A stretch of DNA of 64,000 nt from Pseudomonas sp. Lineage in GTDB: Bacteria; Pseudomonadota; Gammaproteobacteria; Pseudomonadales; Pseudomonadaceae. Below are positions 54,055 through 61,378 of this stretch, in pieces. Made by a program: the position numbers and the translations under genes. Positions within the stretch are counted from its first letter, which is position 1. Every line of letters starts with the position of its first letter. Below the pieces are notes generated by a model. That model worked only from the letters and a program-made list of their open reading frames with translations. It ran no database searches and was not told the origin of the DNA. The stretch is taken from NCBI RefSeq assembly GCF_030698175.1, contig NZ_JAUYNT010000041.1:1-64000 (forward strand). Reading direction: 5' to 3'.

Positions 54055-54092
54055 CACCGCTCTATGGCGATGGTTTTTGCCATAGAGCGGTG
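54055..54092. terminator. 14-bp perfect hairpin after the helical secreted protein
   Basis: CACCGCTCTATGGC (54055-54068) and GCCATAGAGCGGTG (54079-54092) form a 14-bp perfect stem with a 10-nt loop, 27 bp past the stop of the last gene. No T tract follows, so it may protect the mRNA 3' end. Confidence 0.55.
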
Positions 54093-54118
54093 ACCGGAGC
54101 CAGTTAACCTACAGGCAT

Positions 54119-54718
54119 TTATAGCTTTTGGTTTTTCAGAAGAAGTTTGGCTCTCTCAGATGATGGGGAGGCCGAGGCAGCCTCTTTATTTAAAACGCCA
54201 TTCAAGCTGTAGGTCCCGCTAAGCTCAATAGCATCAATTACAGCGGTTATAATATCGATCCTGCTACTGTTGAGTGCTTCTTTTTTGATTTCTACAGGCG
54301 TGCCCTTGGGTAGCGTCGTTGCCGCTATAGATTTTGATTGGTCATAGATTTTCTGTAAGACTGGATTTGCATATGAAGGGTCAGCTGCACCTAATAGATA
54401 AATGAGTTTTGTGATTTTTGTTGTCGACTGACTCTTGTTGGACAAAACAGCCTGCTCGATAGTTGTTACAAGATCCCATCCATCAATGACTGAAATATGA
54501 GATTGTAGCTCACTCTTTTTTTGTTTCAGTTGGTCAGACTTGGAGGTCGCGGACTGTGCGAGGTTTTGGCTTTTTGCTTCTGCTGGCTCGTTGCCACACA
54601 AGTAGCCAACCTCATTAATTAAAGTGTTTAGCTTCTGCTGTACGACCTCAGAGCTTAGTGCAAATTGCGGAGTCAAAAAAGAAGCACTTAAAATAATAGT
54701 AAATAATGTGCGATTCAT
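54119..54718 (-). CDS. Secreted helical protein of unknown function (cluster gene 5)
   Basis: No family recognised. The 199-residue product has a signal peptide (MNRTLFTIILSASFLTPQFALS), then a mostly helical, Ser/Lys/Gln-rich body (QNLAQSATSKSDQLKQKKSELQSH), with one Cys in the mature part. It follows the metalloprotease gene by 12 bp, so the two are surely co-transcribed. Possible roles are a chaperone or inhibitor for the protease, or its substrate; none can be shown. AT-rich codon use sets it apart from the host genes. Confidence 0.75.
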   Translation of the reverse strand: MNRTLFTIILSASFLTPQFALSSEVVQQKLNTLINEVGYLCGNEPAEAKSQNLAQSATSKSDQLKQKKSELQSHISVIDGWDLVTTIEQAVLSNKSQSTTKITKLIYLLGAADPSYANPVLQKIYDQSKSIAATTLPKGTPVEIKKEALNSSRIDIITAVIDAIELSGTYSLNGVLNKEAASASPSSERAKLLLKNQKL

Positions 54719-54730
54719 GAATTTGGTCCT

Positions 54731-55930
54731 TTATCGATATTGATTTGGAGTTAAGCGATTATGAATTATGTACATTAGATCACATTGAGCGCCGTTAATT
54801 CCTGGTGGATTAAATCCCCAGCTATCACCTGCACCAGTACTGCCGCCGATTATTGGGCACATAACATTACTAGATGGGATTCCTCGACATTCCTCTGTCC
54901 AGTAGTAATGCTCAAGTTGAGAAGCTTCATGACCAAATTCGTGTACAAGTAGACGTGCTGCGTTACGAAAGCTCATTTCGTTGAACGCATCATCCTCAAT
55001 GGCAATAAAAGAAACTCCAGGAGTGTCTCCGTAACCTGCATTTGCCCTTCCAATGATTCTTCCTGTGTCGTTAGTGTTGTAGAACATTTGATTCACGAAG
55101 AAAACATGAAAGTATTGTCTTTGGGGGTCGATATTCTGAACGTATCTCACAAACTGGGTTGGTAAATAATTCGAGCTGATACCATCGTAAGAATAAGCCG
55201 CCTTAAACCTTGTAAAGTTGAAACTGGCCGGGAGCCAGCCATTAGCATCGACTATATCATGGGCATAAAATCTAAGTTGCAGCCTGACTTCGGAGCGACA
55301 GCTAGCCAATATATCGTCTGCATTGAAGTTAAGTCCTGATGGTCGTCCTGTTGGCTCAACAACATTGCTATCACCATTATCGATATAATCTACAATTCTA
55401 CGCATGCGCGCCTCATCGGCTACGGTGGCCTCACCGTTATCACGGACAGAGTGAAACCAAACCTTTGTTACCCTTAAGCGTGGATCGAGGCCTATATTAG
55501 CTAGGTTGGCATCACCATTGGGTACAATAGAGCAGGGTACTCCGTTTGCCCCTTCCCCGTTATTGCGGTTACACACGCGGACTGAAAACGTCCCGCGGTT
55601 ATTAGTAAGAGGGTAGTTCATGCTGGAGATCCAGGAACCTTGCTCTTGGTTGTTGCCGATTGGTCGTGTACTTACCGTGGTCGACCAGTTCTTACCGTTG
55701 CCGGTGTTTTGGTCTATAATAACTTGGCCTGGAGCAAGCGCGTGAGTAACCGAGGCCTTAACATATATTTGATCTCTTTCTAGAGTGGCGTTGGGAGCGA
55801 GATTTTGAATGTCTACGGTGGCACCGCCAATGATAGTGCTGGCAGTACCTGCGTCAACTTCCTGCGCTGCGAGTGTTAACGGAGCTTGCATTAATGCTGT
55901 AAGTGTTAAGAGAAATGCTCTTATAAACAT
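54731..55930 (-). CDS. Secreted HExxH zinc metalloprotease, metzincin-like variant (cluster gene 4)
   Basis: A 399-residue exported protein with signal peptide (LLTLTALMQAPLTLAAQ), a beta-rich N-terminal part (residues about 30-140) and a C-terminal zincin domain. The motif HEFGHEASQLEH (330-341) supplies HExxH plus a third His. A downstream SNVM (Met357) resembles the metzincin Met-turn. The third His is one residue later than in the metzincin pattern HExxHxxGxxH, and the Gly is replaced. Six mature cysteines (120, 133, 211, 348, 358, 383) could form disulfides. Substrate unknown. It lies between the C39-like protease and the helical protein. Confidence 0.82.
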   Translation of the reverse strand: MFIRAFLLTLTALMQAPLTLAAQEVDAGTASTIIGGATVDIQNLAPNATLERDQIYVKASVTHALAPGQVIIDQNTGNGKNWSTTVSTRPIGNNQEQGSWISSMNYPLTNNRGTFSVRVCNRNNGEGANGVPCSIVPNGDANLANIGLDPRLRVTKVWFHSVRDNGEATVADEARMRRIVDYIDNGDSNVVEPTGRPSGLNFNADDILASCRSEVRLQLRFYAHDIVDANGWLPASFNFTRFKAAYSYDGISSNYLPTQFVRYVQNIDPQRQYFHVFFVNQMFYNTNDTGRIIGRANAGYGDTPGVSFIAIEDDAFNEMSFRNAARLLVHEFGHEASQLEHYYWTEECRGIPSSNVMCPIIGGSTGAGDSWGFNPPGINGAQCDLMYIIHNRLTPNQYR

Positions 55931-56038
55931 AATTCACCCTGTAATTAAGTTGGCTTCCTGCTCAGAAATGAAATTGCATTCTGGTTGTTGTGATTCCTCT
56001 TGGTGTGATTCATCATGGGTTTGGAGTTATAATTGTAG

Positions 56039-56617
56039 TTATTTATGTGATGAGGCGAGATGGCTATTGTGGTACTTGAAAGTAATTCCTATTCCCGACC
56101 ATTTTTCAATAAAGTCGGATTTTGGGATGGAGAAATTTTCGCCAAATGCCGGATCAAAATAAGTGATTTCGTTTTCATTTACCCTCAATGTCACAACGAA
56201 GTGCTGTGAGCGAAGATGAGCTATAACTGGCAAGTTTCCTACAGCTAGCAAATCTTCCCAGTTCATTCGCAGAGTCGATGCTTTCAGTCCAAATTTTGAT
56301 GCGATTTTTGAAAGTTCGATAGCGTTATAGCCGTCCCGTTCAGCTCTGGGGTATTTTGAAACTAAATCTTCTTCAAAGGTATAGTTGCCCAATCTTGTTA
56401 GTAGGTAAGCTAGCGCTGTTGCACCGCAAGTATTTGGTTCATTCTGTTTGAAGAGGTTTTCATATCCAGTAACGGATGGCTGGTTAAAGCCTTCTACTCT
56501 TGCTAGTTCTGAAATTGCGGAGGACTGATTAAGTCGAGAGATAGAGGTGGCTTCAATTAATATGGCTAGCAGCGGAAGTAGTAAGACGCCCATGAAAATA
56601 GCTATCGGCTTTTTCAT
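56039..56617 (-). CDS. Periplasmic C39-like cysteine protease (cluster gene 3)
   Basis: A 192-residue protein with an N-terminal signal anchor (IAIFMGVLLLPLLAILIEA) and a papain-like C39 domain. Catalytic residues are visible: Q58 and C64 in QNEPNTCGATALAYLL, H139 in SQHFVVTLRV, and D155 in ITYFDPAFGE. C39 domains are best known for removing double-glycine leaders inside peptide-exporting ABC transporters. Here the domain is free-standing, without transporter parts, and its N-terminal topology places it in the periplasm. Its ATG overlaps the stop of the Lnt-like gene by 4 nt, so the two are translationally coupled. Confidence 0.85.
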   Translation of the reverse strand: MKKPIAIFMGVLLLPLLAILIEATSISRLNQSSAISELARVEGFNQPSVTGYENLFKQNEPNTCGATALAYLLTRLGNYTFEEDLVSKYPRAERDGYNAIELSKIASKFGLKASTLRMNWEDLLAVGNLPVIAHLRSQHFVVTLRVNENEITYFDPAFGENFSIPKSDFIEKWSGIGITFKYHNSHLASSHK

Positions 56618-57999
56618 AGGTGTTTGCGCGTCAGGCCGACAACTAACAGTGCGAGAATTGCAAAGTATACGTATTGGTGTAGTGCGAGCCAGCCAGGGCT
56701 CTCAATGTTGGATGCAATTCTCCAGGAGTAGACTTGAGGCAGGCGACCTGAGTAGTCAATGTCTAGTATTTCTCCGCGACTGCCAGTGGCAAATGAAACT
56801 CCGTTGTTATTAACGAAAACTGCTGGCTTCTTGTAGATTGCGGAGAAAAGAATTACATAGGAGGCGTGGATATAAGGTAGGTTTGTCCGTGCTAAGGATG
56901 AGTCATCGGTGACGATAAAGAAAAAGTCTGACTTCATTTTTGTTAAAGCTTCAAAGTGTGCATTAAATAAGGCGTCAAAACAAATTGCAATCCCTAAGTT
57001 GCCATGTGAGGAGTGCAATACCGCTGGCGATCCTTTCCTAAGGTTAGACTCGGCAATGGGGGCAAGCTGTGTCTTTCTTGCGGATTGAGATTGGCCGTTG
57101 GGGGAGATAAGGACTGCGGAATTAAATTTATTATTGTCCTCGTCATATTCATAGCCGGTCAGCAATAACTCACTACGACCACTACTGCGGAATTGATGTG
57201 TTTGGCTAATGCGGCGCGGGATGTTGAAATTATCTAGTCCGTTGGCTCCTTCAGGCCAAACAACAATGTCTGGCTTAATGGCTAGGCCTCGAATGGTTAG
57301 CGCGTCAACCTTATCCTCAATCTCTTTCCTTTCATGTAGAGACCAGCTTGTCGCGAGAAAGCTTGAGTGCTCAATGCTCGGTTGTATAGCTGCGATCGTG
57401 ATAATTTTTTCATCGGGTTGTTTGTTGGTGAGTGGCAATGATGAAGTAAAAAATAGAATTAAAGTTGTAATGGTCGAGATCATGTGGTCGGCATTAAAGA
57501 ATATAATTGGCATGCAGCTGCATAATATTATCAGAAGCTCTAGCCCGTAAAATCCTAAACTTGAAAAGGTATGTATGAACCAAGGGTTTGAAAAGGCGAG
57601 GGTGGCTGAGAATGTGAGTGGATATTGAAGTAGGTTTGCCAGATATACTAACCCTAGCCAGGCTAATGAAATAAATAGTGCAAAGGCTGATTTAGGTAGC
57701 CGGCTCCAAGAGATGTTAATGGCTAAGAAAAATAGGCCTGTGAGCGCGGCTGCGATAAACCATGGAACGCAAGTCAAAAGTGCTCCCCAATTTGACGCGC
57801 CAAGTATTAAAGGGGAATTCCAAATTCCACCTAAAATGCAGCCTCCTGCAAAGCTCATACGGCCATTATTGTCGCGAGCTTTCCAAATAGCTGCGGTTAA
57901 TGCAATAAAAAAGATGAATGGAATGTTGAGCGGTGGCGCACTAAGGCGAAGAGCTATACCGCATGATAAGAATAGTAGTAGGTGAATGCAGGTCCTCAC
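56614..57999 (-). CDS. Apolipoprotein N-acyltransferase (Lnt)-like membrane protein (cluster gene 2)
   Basis: A 461-residue Lnt-like protein: about six N-terminal membrane helices, a periplasmic nitrilase-type domain (residues about 198-430) and a final membrane helix (YVYFAILALLVVGL). The Lnt catalytic residues are present: E250 (WPEGAN), K309 (RKTQLAP), E317 (IAES) and C340 (AICFDAL). K-to-E spacing is 8 residues, as in E. coli Lnt. It is probably a second, island-borne Lnt, since an essential housekeeping copy would be elsewhere. It starts with GTG at 57999, overlapping the lipoprotein stop by one base, and overlaps the C39 gene by 4 nt. TraB-like conjugation proteins share this fold and are an alternative relation. 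Confidence 0.87.
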   Translation of the reverse strand: MRTCIHLLLFLSCGIALRLSAPPLNIPFIFFIALTAAIWKARDNNGRMSFAGGCILGGIWNSPLILGASNWGALLTCVPWFIAAALTGLFFLAINISWSRLPKSAFALFISLAWLGLVYLANLLQYPLTFSATLAFSNPWFIHTFSSLGFYGLELLIILCSCMPIIFFNADHMISTITTLILFFTSSLPLTNKQPDEKIITIAAIQPSIEHSSFLATSWSLHERKEIEDKVDALTIRGLAIKPDIVVWPEGANGLDNFNIPRRISQTHQFRSSGRSELLLTGYEYDEDNNKFNSAVLISPNGQSQSARKTQLAPIAESNLRKGSPAVLHSSHGNLGIAICFDALFNAHFEALTKMKSDFFFIVTDDSSLARTNLPYIHASYVILFSAIYKKPAVFVNNNGVSFATGSRGEILDIDYSGRLPQVYSWRIASNIESPGWLALHQYVYFAILALLVVGLTRKHL

Positions 58000-58445
58000 T
58001 AGTTTAGTTCCCAGAACCCAGTGAAGTGGTAGTCTTTATTTAGTTCGGCGTCATGAAGTGATAAGGTCCACTTTCCAAACGGTCTCTCAATAAGCGGTTC
58101 ATTGAATATCCCGGTAAAGCTTCCTCCCATAATTTTGACAGATGGTTTTGAGGAGTTGCCCGTACCTATAGCACCAGAAACAATCCCGCCTGAGCACTTT
58201 GCGATACCGCCTAATTCTAGGATCGGCTTATCTACGCCTACAAAGCTATCAAATATTTTTATTTGATAGTTAAGTCCGTTCTCGCTGTTTGAGAATTTTA
58301 GTTCGCCATCCCCGCTAGAAGCACCTAAGTAATTAACTTTATAGGAGGGGGAAAGAGCGCACTTGTCGAGTGAGACGTCTTGACGAGAGCAGCCCCAAGA
58401 GAGAAGACAAATGTGTACAAGTAAAATAAGTTTGGAAATTTGCAC
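57999..58445 (-). CDS. Putative lipoprotein (cluster gene 1)
   Basis: A 148-residue protein of unknown family with a signal sequence ending LLSWGC, a non-ideal lipobox (Trp at -2), so lipidation is likely but not certain. The mature part is beta-rich with four further cysteines not far from each other (DKCALS, AKCSGG) and a C-terminal ERPFGKWTLSLHDAELNKDYHFTGFWELN segment, suggestive of a small beta-sandwich. GTG start with AAGGA upstream. It is first in the cluster, and its stop overlaps the start of the Lnt-like gene by one base, which makes it the natural candidate substrate of that acyltransferase. Confidence 0.72.
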   Translation of the reverse strand: MQISKLILLVHICLLSWGCSRQDVSLDKCALSPSYKVNYLGASSGDGELKFSNSENGLNYQIKIFDSFVGVDKPILELGGIAKCSGGIVSGAIGTGNSSKPSVKIMGGSFTGIFNEPLIERPFGKWTLSLHDAELNKDYHFTGFWELN

Positions 58446-58750
58446 TTAGCCATCCTTGGAGTTGCAGTTATTACGATTGGCGCACGACTGGGTGGCGAGC
58501 GTCAAGTTACAATTATCGTTCGAGCGTAAACTGGCCGAAGGTTAAATGCAACGTCTGCAGCCATAAGAGTTTTCGAACCAGATTGTAATTTATTATGGTG
58601 CTTGATCAGAATCGTAACGCGTTTGGTGGCAGCGATGTATGGCACCGAGGTGTTGACTATCTGCCCCGCGCTATCGAACCCACCTCCTTCATTGCCTTGG
58701 AGAAGGCCTTGGGCCTACTCTGAGGTGACCATCTTGGAGGAGGCCACCTT
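58446..58750. other. Intergenic region between the AT-rich cluster and the island module
   Basis: About 305 bp; must hold the promoters of the divergent cluster (minus) and the 228-residue gene (plus). Composition changes sharply from AT-rich to GC-rich near 58610. I see no gene or clear palindrome in it. Confidence 0.5.
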
Positions 58751-59437
58751 ATGCGCCGCCCAATCACTCCCGAAGCGCTCTCCCTGCTGGAACTGGCCGC
58801 GATCTACCTGGACGTCAAAACCCGCACAGGCGATCACTACGAAGCGTTTGCGGACACCTGCCGGTGGGCGATCCAGGCCGGTTACCGGCCGACGGCCTGC
58901 TGGGTGACCCGCGAAATGCTGGCAGCCAACAGGCCAACGCACTGCGTCGCGCTGCGCGACCCTGCGGATCGAGGTTTTTACCTGGTCGTCGTCGGTGGTG
59001 TATCTCTTAGCCATGCCCTGGATGGCGGCCTTTTCGAGGGTTCAGCGCCAGGCTGGCGGATGATTGAGGGCGAGGCACTGGATCTGTACCGCCAATGGGC
59101 GATCGCGGGGCCTGGTATCTCGGGCGAGGACCGGGGGCTATTCGAGATCCGCGAGGCCTTGGCCGATGTGGACATCGGCCGCGTGATCGGCCACCACGCC
59201 GTCCATGTCTGGGCCGACAGCCTCAGCACCAACAATCCGCTGCCGGTGCCGCGTTGTTTGGATAAAGACATCGCGCGGCAGAAACGGGTTGAGGCTGCTC
59301 AGTACGCCCGGGCCACGAGTGCCCTGGCGGGCTCCAGGCAGTCGCCCGCGACTAAGGCGCTTATCGAGCGATTCATCGAGGGTGAGCTGTCGATCGAGGA
59401 TGCAATCGACCTGGCGCGGGAGAGGTACGGGCTGTAG
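58751..59437 (+). CDS. Island protein with VbhA-antitoxin-like C-terminus, 228 residues
   Basis: The main body is not recognised (residues 1-180; GYRPTACWVTREMLAANRPTHCVALRDPADRGFYLVVVGG). The last 45 residues (ARATSALAGSRQSPATKALIERFIEGELSIEDAIDLARERYGL) resemble VbhA-type antitoxin helices that inhibit Fic AMP-transferases, with the ERFIEGELS pattern. The glutamate of the strict S/TxxxE inhibitory motif is not present. No Fic gene is seen nearby, so the resemblance may reflect only the helix fold. GGAGGAGG precedes the ATG. It is the sole plus-strand gene in this part of the island. Confidence 0.65.
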   Translation: MRRPITPEALSLLELAAIYLDVKTRTGDHYEAFADTCRWAIQAGYRPTACWVTREMLAANRPTHCVALRDPADRGFYLVVVGGVSLSHALDGGLFEGSAPGWRMIEGEALDLYRQWAIAGPGISGEDRGLFEIREALADVDIGRVIGHHAVHVWADSLSTNNPLPVPRCLDKDIARQKRVEAAQYARATSALAGSRQSPATKALIERFIEGELSIEDAIDLARERYGL

Positions 59438-59514
59438 AGGTGTGCGAAAGCTTAAGTTATCGTCATTTTGCGTAAACACCCTGATCGGCGTTCGACGTGC
59501 ATTCCCTCACGCAA

Positions 59515-59778
59515 TCAGTCGTCCAGCTCAGGTCCGCAGCGACGGTAACGCTCGATCGCCCAGATCCACGGATCGTGAATAAGCGCAGATGCCTCGTCAC
59601 GCAGTCTCTCTACAGACTCTGAATCGGTCAGAAGCTCTCTGGTTTTGGCCTTTATCTGAGAGGCGGTTGCCCCATCTGGAATTAGCCCTTGAGCCTCTCG
59701 GTATGCGAGCCCCACGACCTTATAGCCATAGACCTCGCACTCGGCGGGGAAAATTTCGATCAAGCAGACGTGAGCCAT
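59515..59778 (-). CDS. Hypothetical island protein, 87 residues
   Basis: No family recognised. The protein (MAHVCLIEIFPAECEVYGYKVVGLAYREAQGLIPDGATASQIKAKTRELLTD...) has a beta-strand start and a helical C-terminal half, with no signal peptide or membrane segment. GAGAT precedes the start. It is the last gene of the recombinase-led minus-strand string, 18 bp after the AAA-like gene. Confidence 0.6.
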   Translation of the reverse strand: MAHVCLIEIFPAECEVYGYKVVGLAYREAQGLIPDGATASQIKAKTRELLTDSESVERLRDEASALIHDPWIWAIERYRRCGPELDD

Positions 59779-59796
59779 GAGATCTCCAGAGCGGGG

Positions 59797-60897
59797 TTAA
59801 TCGCCATCGGCGTTCGACGTGCGTTTGAGTTTCCAGGCTCGGAAAGCCTCGACGAAATCGCCCTCTGGCCAACTGCCCTGCCCGACCATTTCGGTCGCCC
59901 ACGTCTGCAGGTCGGCCGGGTCGATTCCCAGTTCGGCCAGCTTGGCTTGGCTGCGCGCCTGCGCGGCGCGACTCCCATTGGTAACCAGGCGCTCGATCGC
60001 TAGCTCGGCCAGATCCTCGACTCGATCCTGCTCGCGCTCCCACAGAGAGAGAAAATGTTCCCAGTCATCCGCGTAGTATCCCAACATTGAGCGGGTAGAG
60101 CCGCGGCTTGCAACCATAAAGCGGGTGGCCCACGGTTCAGGGATTTCACTCAAGCAAACGTAGTGCGGGTGCCCATTTTCGACGTGGATCGGCACCTGAC
60201 CGCGGATCTGCTCGAGGCTCCAGCCCGCAGCCTCACCGATCGGGTGACGTTGATCGAGGCGCCAGATCCGAAGCAACGTTTCCTCGGCGGATTGACGACG
60301 TGGCTCGTCCTTCAAACTCCAGAGCGCTCGCCGACGTGCGGCCTCGCGGCTCATGAGGTCGTCGCGTATGAGATCGATCACCGGGGCAAAGAAGAATGCT
60401 GCGGACTCGAGGCAGGTCATCCGCCCCAGGACGGCGCGGTTGTCGCTGATGAAGATGGCGCGCAGACCAAAAAACGCCGAGGAATTCAGCGCGTCGCGGG
60501 CGGCTTTCAGTGCAAAAGTTACGGCCGATCGCTCGAATCGTTCGGCCTGCTCGACCAGGACATATATCGGCTCGCCAACAAGAGCACTGGCCGCCTCCAG
60601 GGTGGCCGAGATCGTGTGACCTGCAGGCACGCCGAGCTGGCTGGCGAGCTGCTCAATCGCAGCGCCCATGTTGTCGGGCTGGTCTAAGATGGCAACGGCC
60701 TTGCCAGCGTCGCGCACCTCCTCGGCGATGCCCAGGCCGGTACCGGCCGGGGCATTCAGGAAAAGGCCAGATTCCGCGTCGGCCAGGCGGTCGAGCAGTT
60801 TCATCGCGACCGGCCTTGGTCGCGCTCTGCGGCCTGCGTCACGCGATCCATCGCCTTGGTCGCCGTCTGCCAGGGTTTTAATGATAACCATGTCCAC
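59797..60897 (-). CDS. AAA/TniB-like ATPase-fold protein lacking the P-loop lysine
   Basis: A 366-residue protein. Residues about 40-170 follow the layout of AAA proteins of the TniB/ExeA kind: a hydrophobic strand then a Gly-rich loop (FLNAPAGTGLGIAEEV) where GxxGxGKT is expected, then IYVLVEQAERF where a Walker B LLIDEAQRL is expected, then LRAIFISDNRAVLGRM like the sensor strand. The Lys-Thr/Ser of the P-loop and the acidic pair of Walker B are missing, so ATP hydrolysis is unlikely. The C-terminal half (residues 200-366) is unrecognised. It starts one base after the previous gene's stop (60899). Assignment to the fold is inference from pattern. Confidence 0.55.
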   Translation of the reverse strand: MDMVIIKTLADGDQGDGSRDAGRRARPRPVAMKLLDRLADAESGLFLNAPAGTGLGIAEEVRDAGKAVAILDQPDNMGAAIEQLASQLGVPAGHTISATLEAASALVGEPIYVLVEQAERFERSAVTFALKAARDALNSSAFFGLRAIFISDNRAVLGRMTCLESAAFFFAPVIDLIRDDLMSREAARRRALWSLKDEPRRQSAEETLLRIWRLDQRHPIGEAAGWSLEQIRGQVPIHVENGHPHYVCLSEIPEPWATRFMVASRGSTRSMLGYYADDWEHFLSLWEREQDRVEDLAELAIERLVTNGSRAAQARSQAKLAELGIDPADLQTWATEMVGQGSWPEGDFVEAFRAWKLKRTSNADGD

Positions 60898-60898
60898 C

Positions 60899-61093
60899 TC
60901 AGTATTTGATCAACTCAAGCAGCTGTTCCAAACCGTCGTCCAGCCTCGATTGCTCACGGCAATCGCTGCCGTTGGGCCATAAAAAGCCGCACACCTCTTC
61001 GCGCCGTTCGCACAGCCGGATCAGGGCTTCGCGTTCTGAGGTGCAAAAGTGGTCGCCAAAATTGGCGGCTGGCAAGTCGTTTGGGTTGGTCAT
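60899..61093 (-). CDS. Hypothetical island protein, 64 residues
   Basis: No family recognised. Starts MTNPNDLPAANFGDHFCTSEREALIRLCERREE and contains four Cys (17, 28, 35, 45) that could bind a metal. It starts 18 bp after the long inverted repeat at 61111-61142, and its stop nearly touches the AAA-like gene start, so it is in the same string. GAGAGGG precedes the ATG. Confidence 0.6.
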   Translation of the reverse strand: MTNPNDLPAANFGDHFCTSEREALIRLCERREEVCGFLWPNGSDCREQSRLDDGLEQLLELIKY

Positions 61094-61108
61094 TTCCCTC
61101 TCCTATCT

Positions 61109-61240
61109 CTACGCGAAGTGTGTGAAAAAACACACTTCGCGTGCACTTAATTCGGATTTCAACAGTTCTAAAACCGAGGGCTTCGCGCCAATCAGGCCCT
61201 GCGCGAACGCGCCGGCCAGCTCGACCAGCATCTCACGCAT
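61109..61240 (-). CDS. Small island protein, 43 residues
   Basis: MREMLVELAGAFAQGLIGAK... is a short helical protein with a CFFTHFA C-terminus. GAGGAG is correctly spaced before the ATG. Its last codons lie inside the 13-bp inverted repeat. No family is known. The support is the ribosome site and position in the string behind the recombinase. Confidence 0.45.
   Translation of the reverse strand: MREMLVELAGAFAQGLIGAKPSVLELLKSELSAREVCFFTHFA
61111..61142. promoter_or_regulatory. 13-bp perfect inverted repeat
   Basis: ACGCGAAGTGTGT (61111-61123) and ACACACTTCGCGT (61130-61142) are perfect arms with a 6-nt spacer that reads TTTTTC on the minus strand. It lies between the recombinase-proximal small genes and the 64-residue gene. 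It may be an operator or a transcript hairpin. Confidence 0.65.
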
Positions 61241-61255
61241 GCGGGTCTCCTCTGG

Positions 61256-61336
61256 TCAGGCTGGGCGCAGGATGCGCTTCAACACCTCCTGTTCGCCGAT
61301 GTTGAGATCGAGGCTGGCGGTGATTCTATCGGTCAT
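61256..61336 (-). CDS. Very small island ORF, 26 residues
   Basis: MTDRITASLDLNIGEQEVLK... followed by a stop; a GGAG lies 11 nt before the ATG and it sits 42 bp after the recombinase stop, on the same strand. It is short enough that it could be a leader or chance. Confidence 0.3.
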   Translation of the reverse strand: MTDRITASLDLNIGEQEVLKRILRPA

Positions 61337-61378
61337 GGAGTTTCTCCATGGTGGGTTCGTCGGTGCCGCTCGCCGGCT

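Larger units (their letters stand above)
53431..54118. other. Gene-poor region at the island edge
   Basis: AT-rich sequence with several short frames. The only one with any protein-like look is a 36-codon minus-strand frame near 53750-53860 (MSLRISAGFIYLQVAYDKGR...), which may be a remnant; nothing else can be supported. Two hairpins lie at its right end (53902-53928 and 54055-54092). Confidence 0.5.

Noticed and set aside
58602..58907. 101-codon plus frame overlapping the 228-residue island gene
   Set aside because: No ribosome site, Pro/Arg-rich composition, and it conflicts with the better-supported frame at 58751.
60163..60687. Plus-strand frame opposite the AAA-like gene
   Set aside because: Antisense shadow; the minus-strand frame has the ribosome site and operon spacing.
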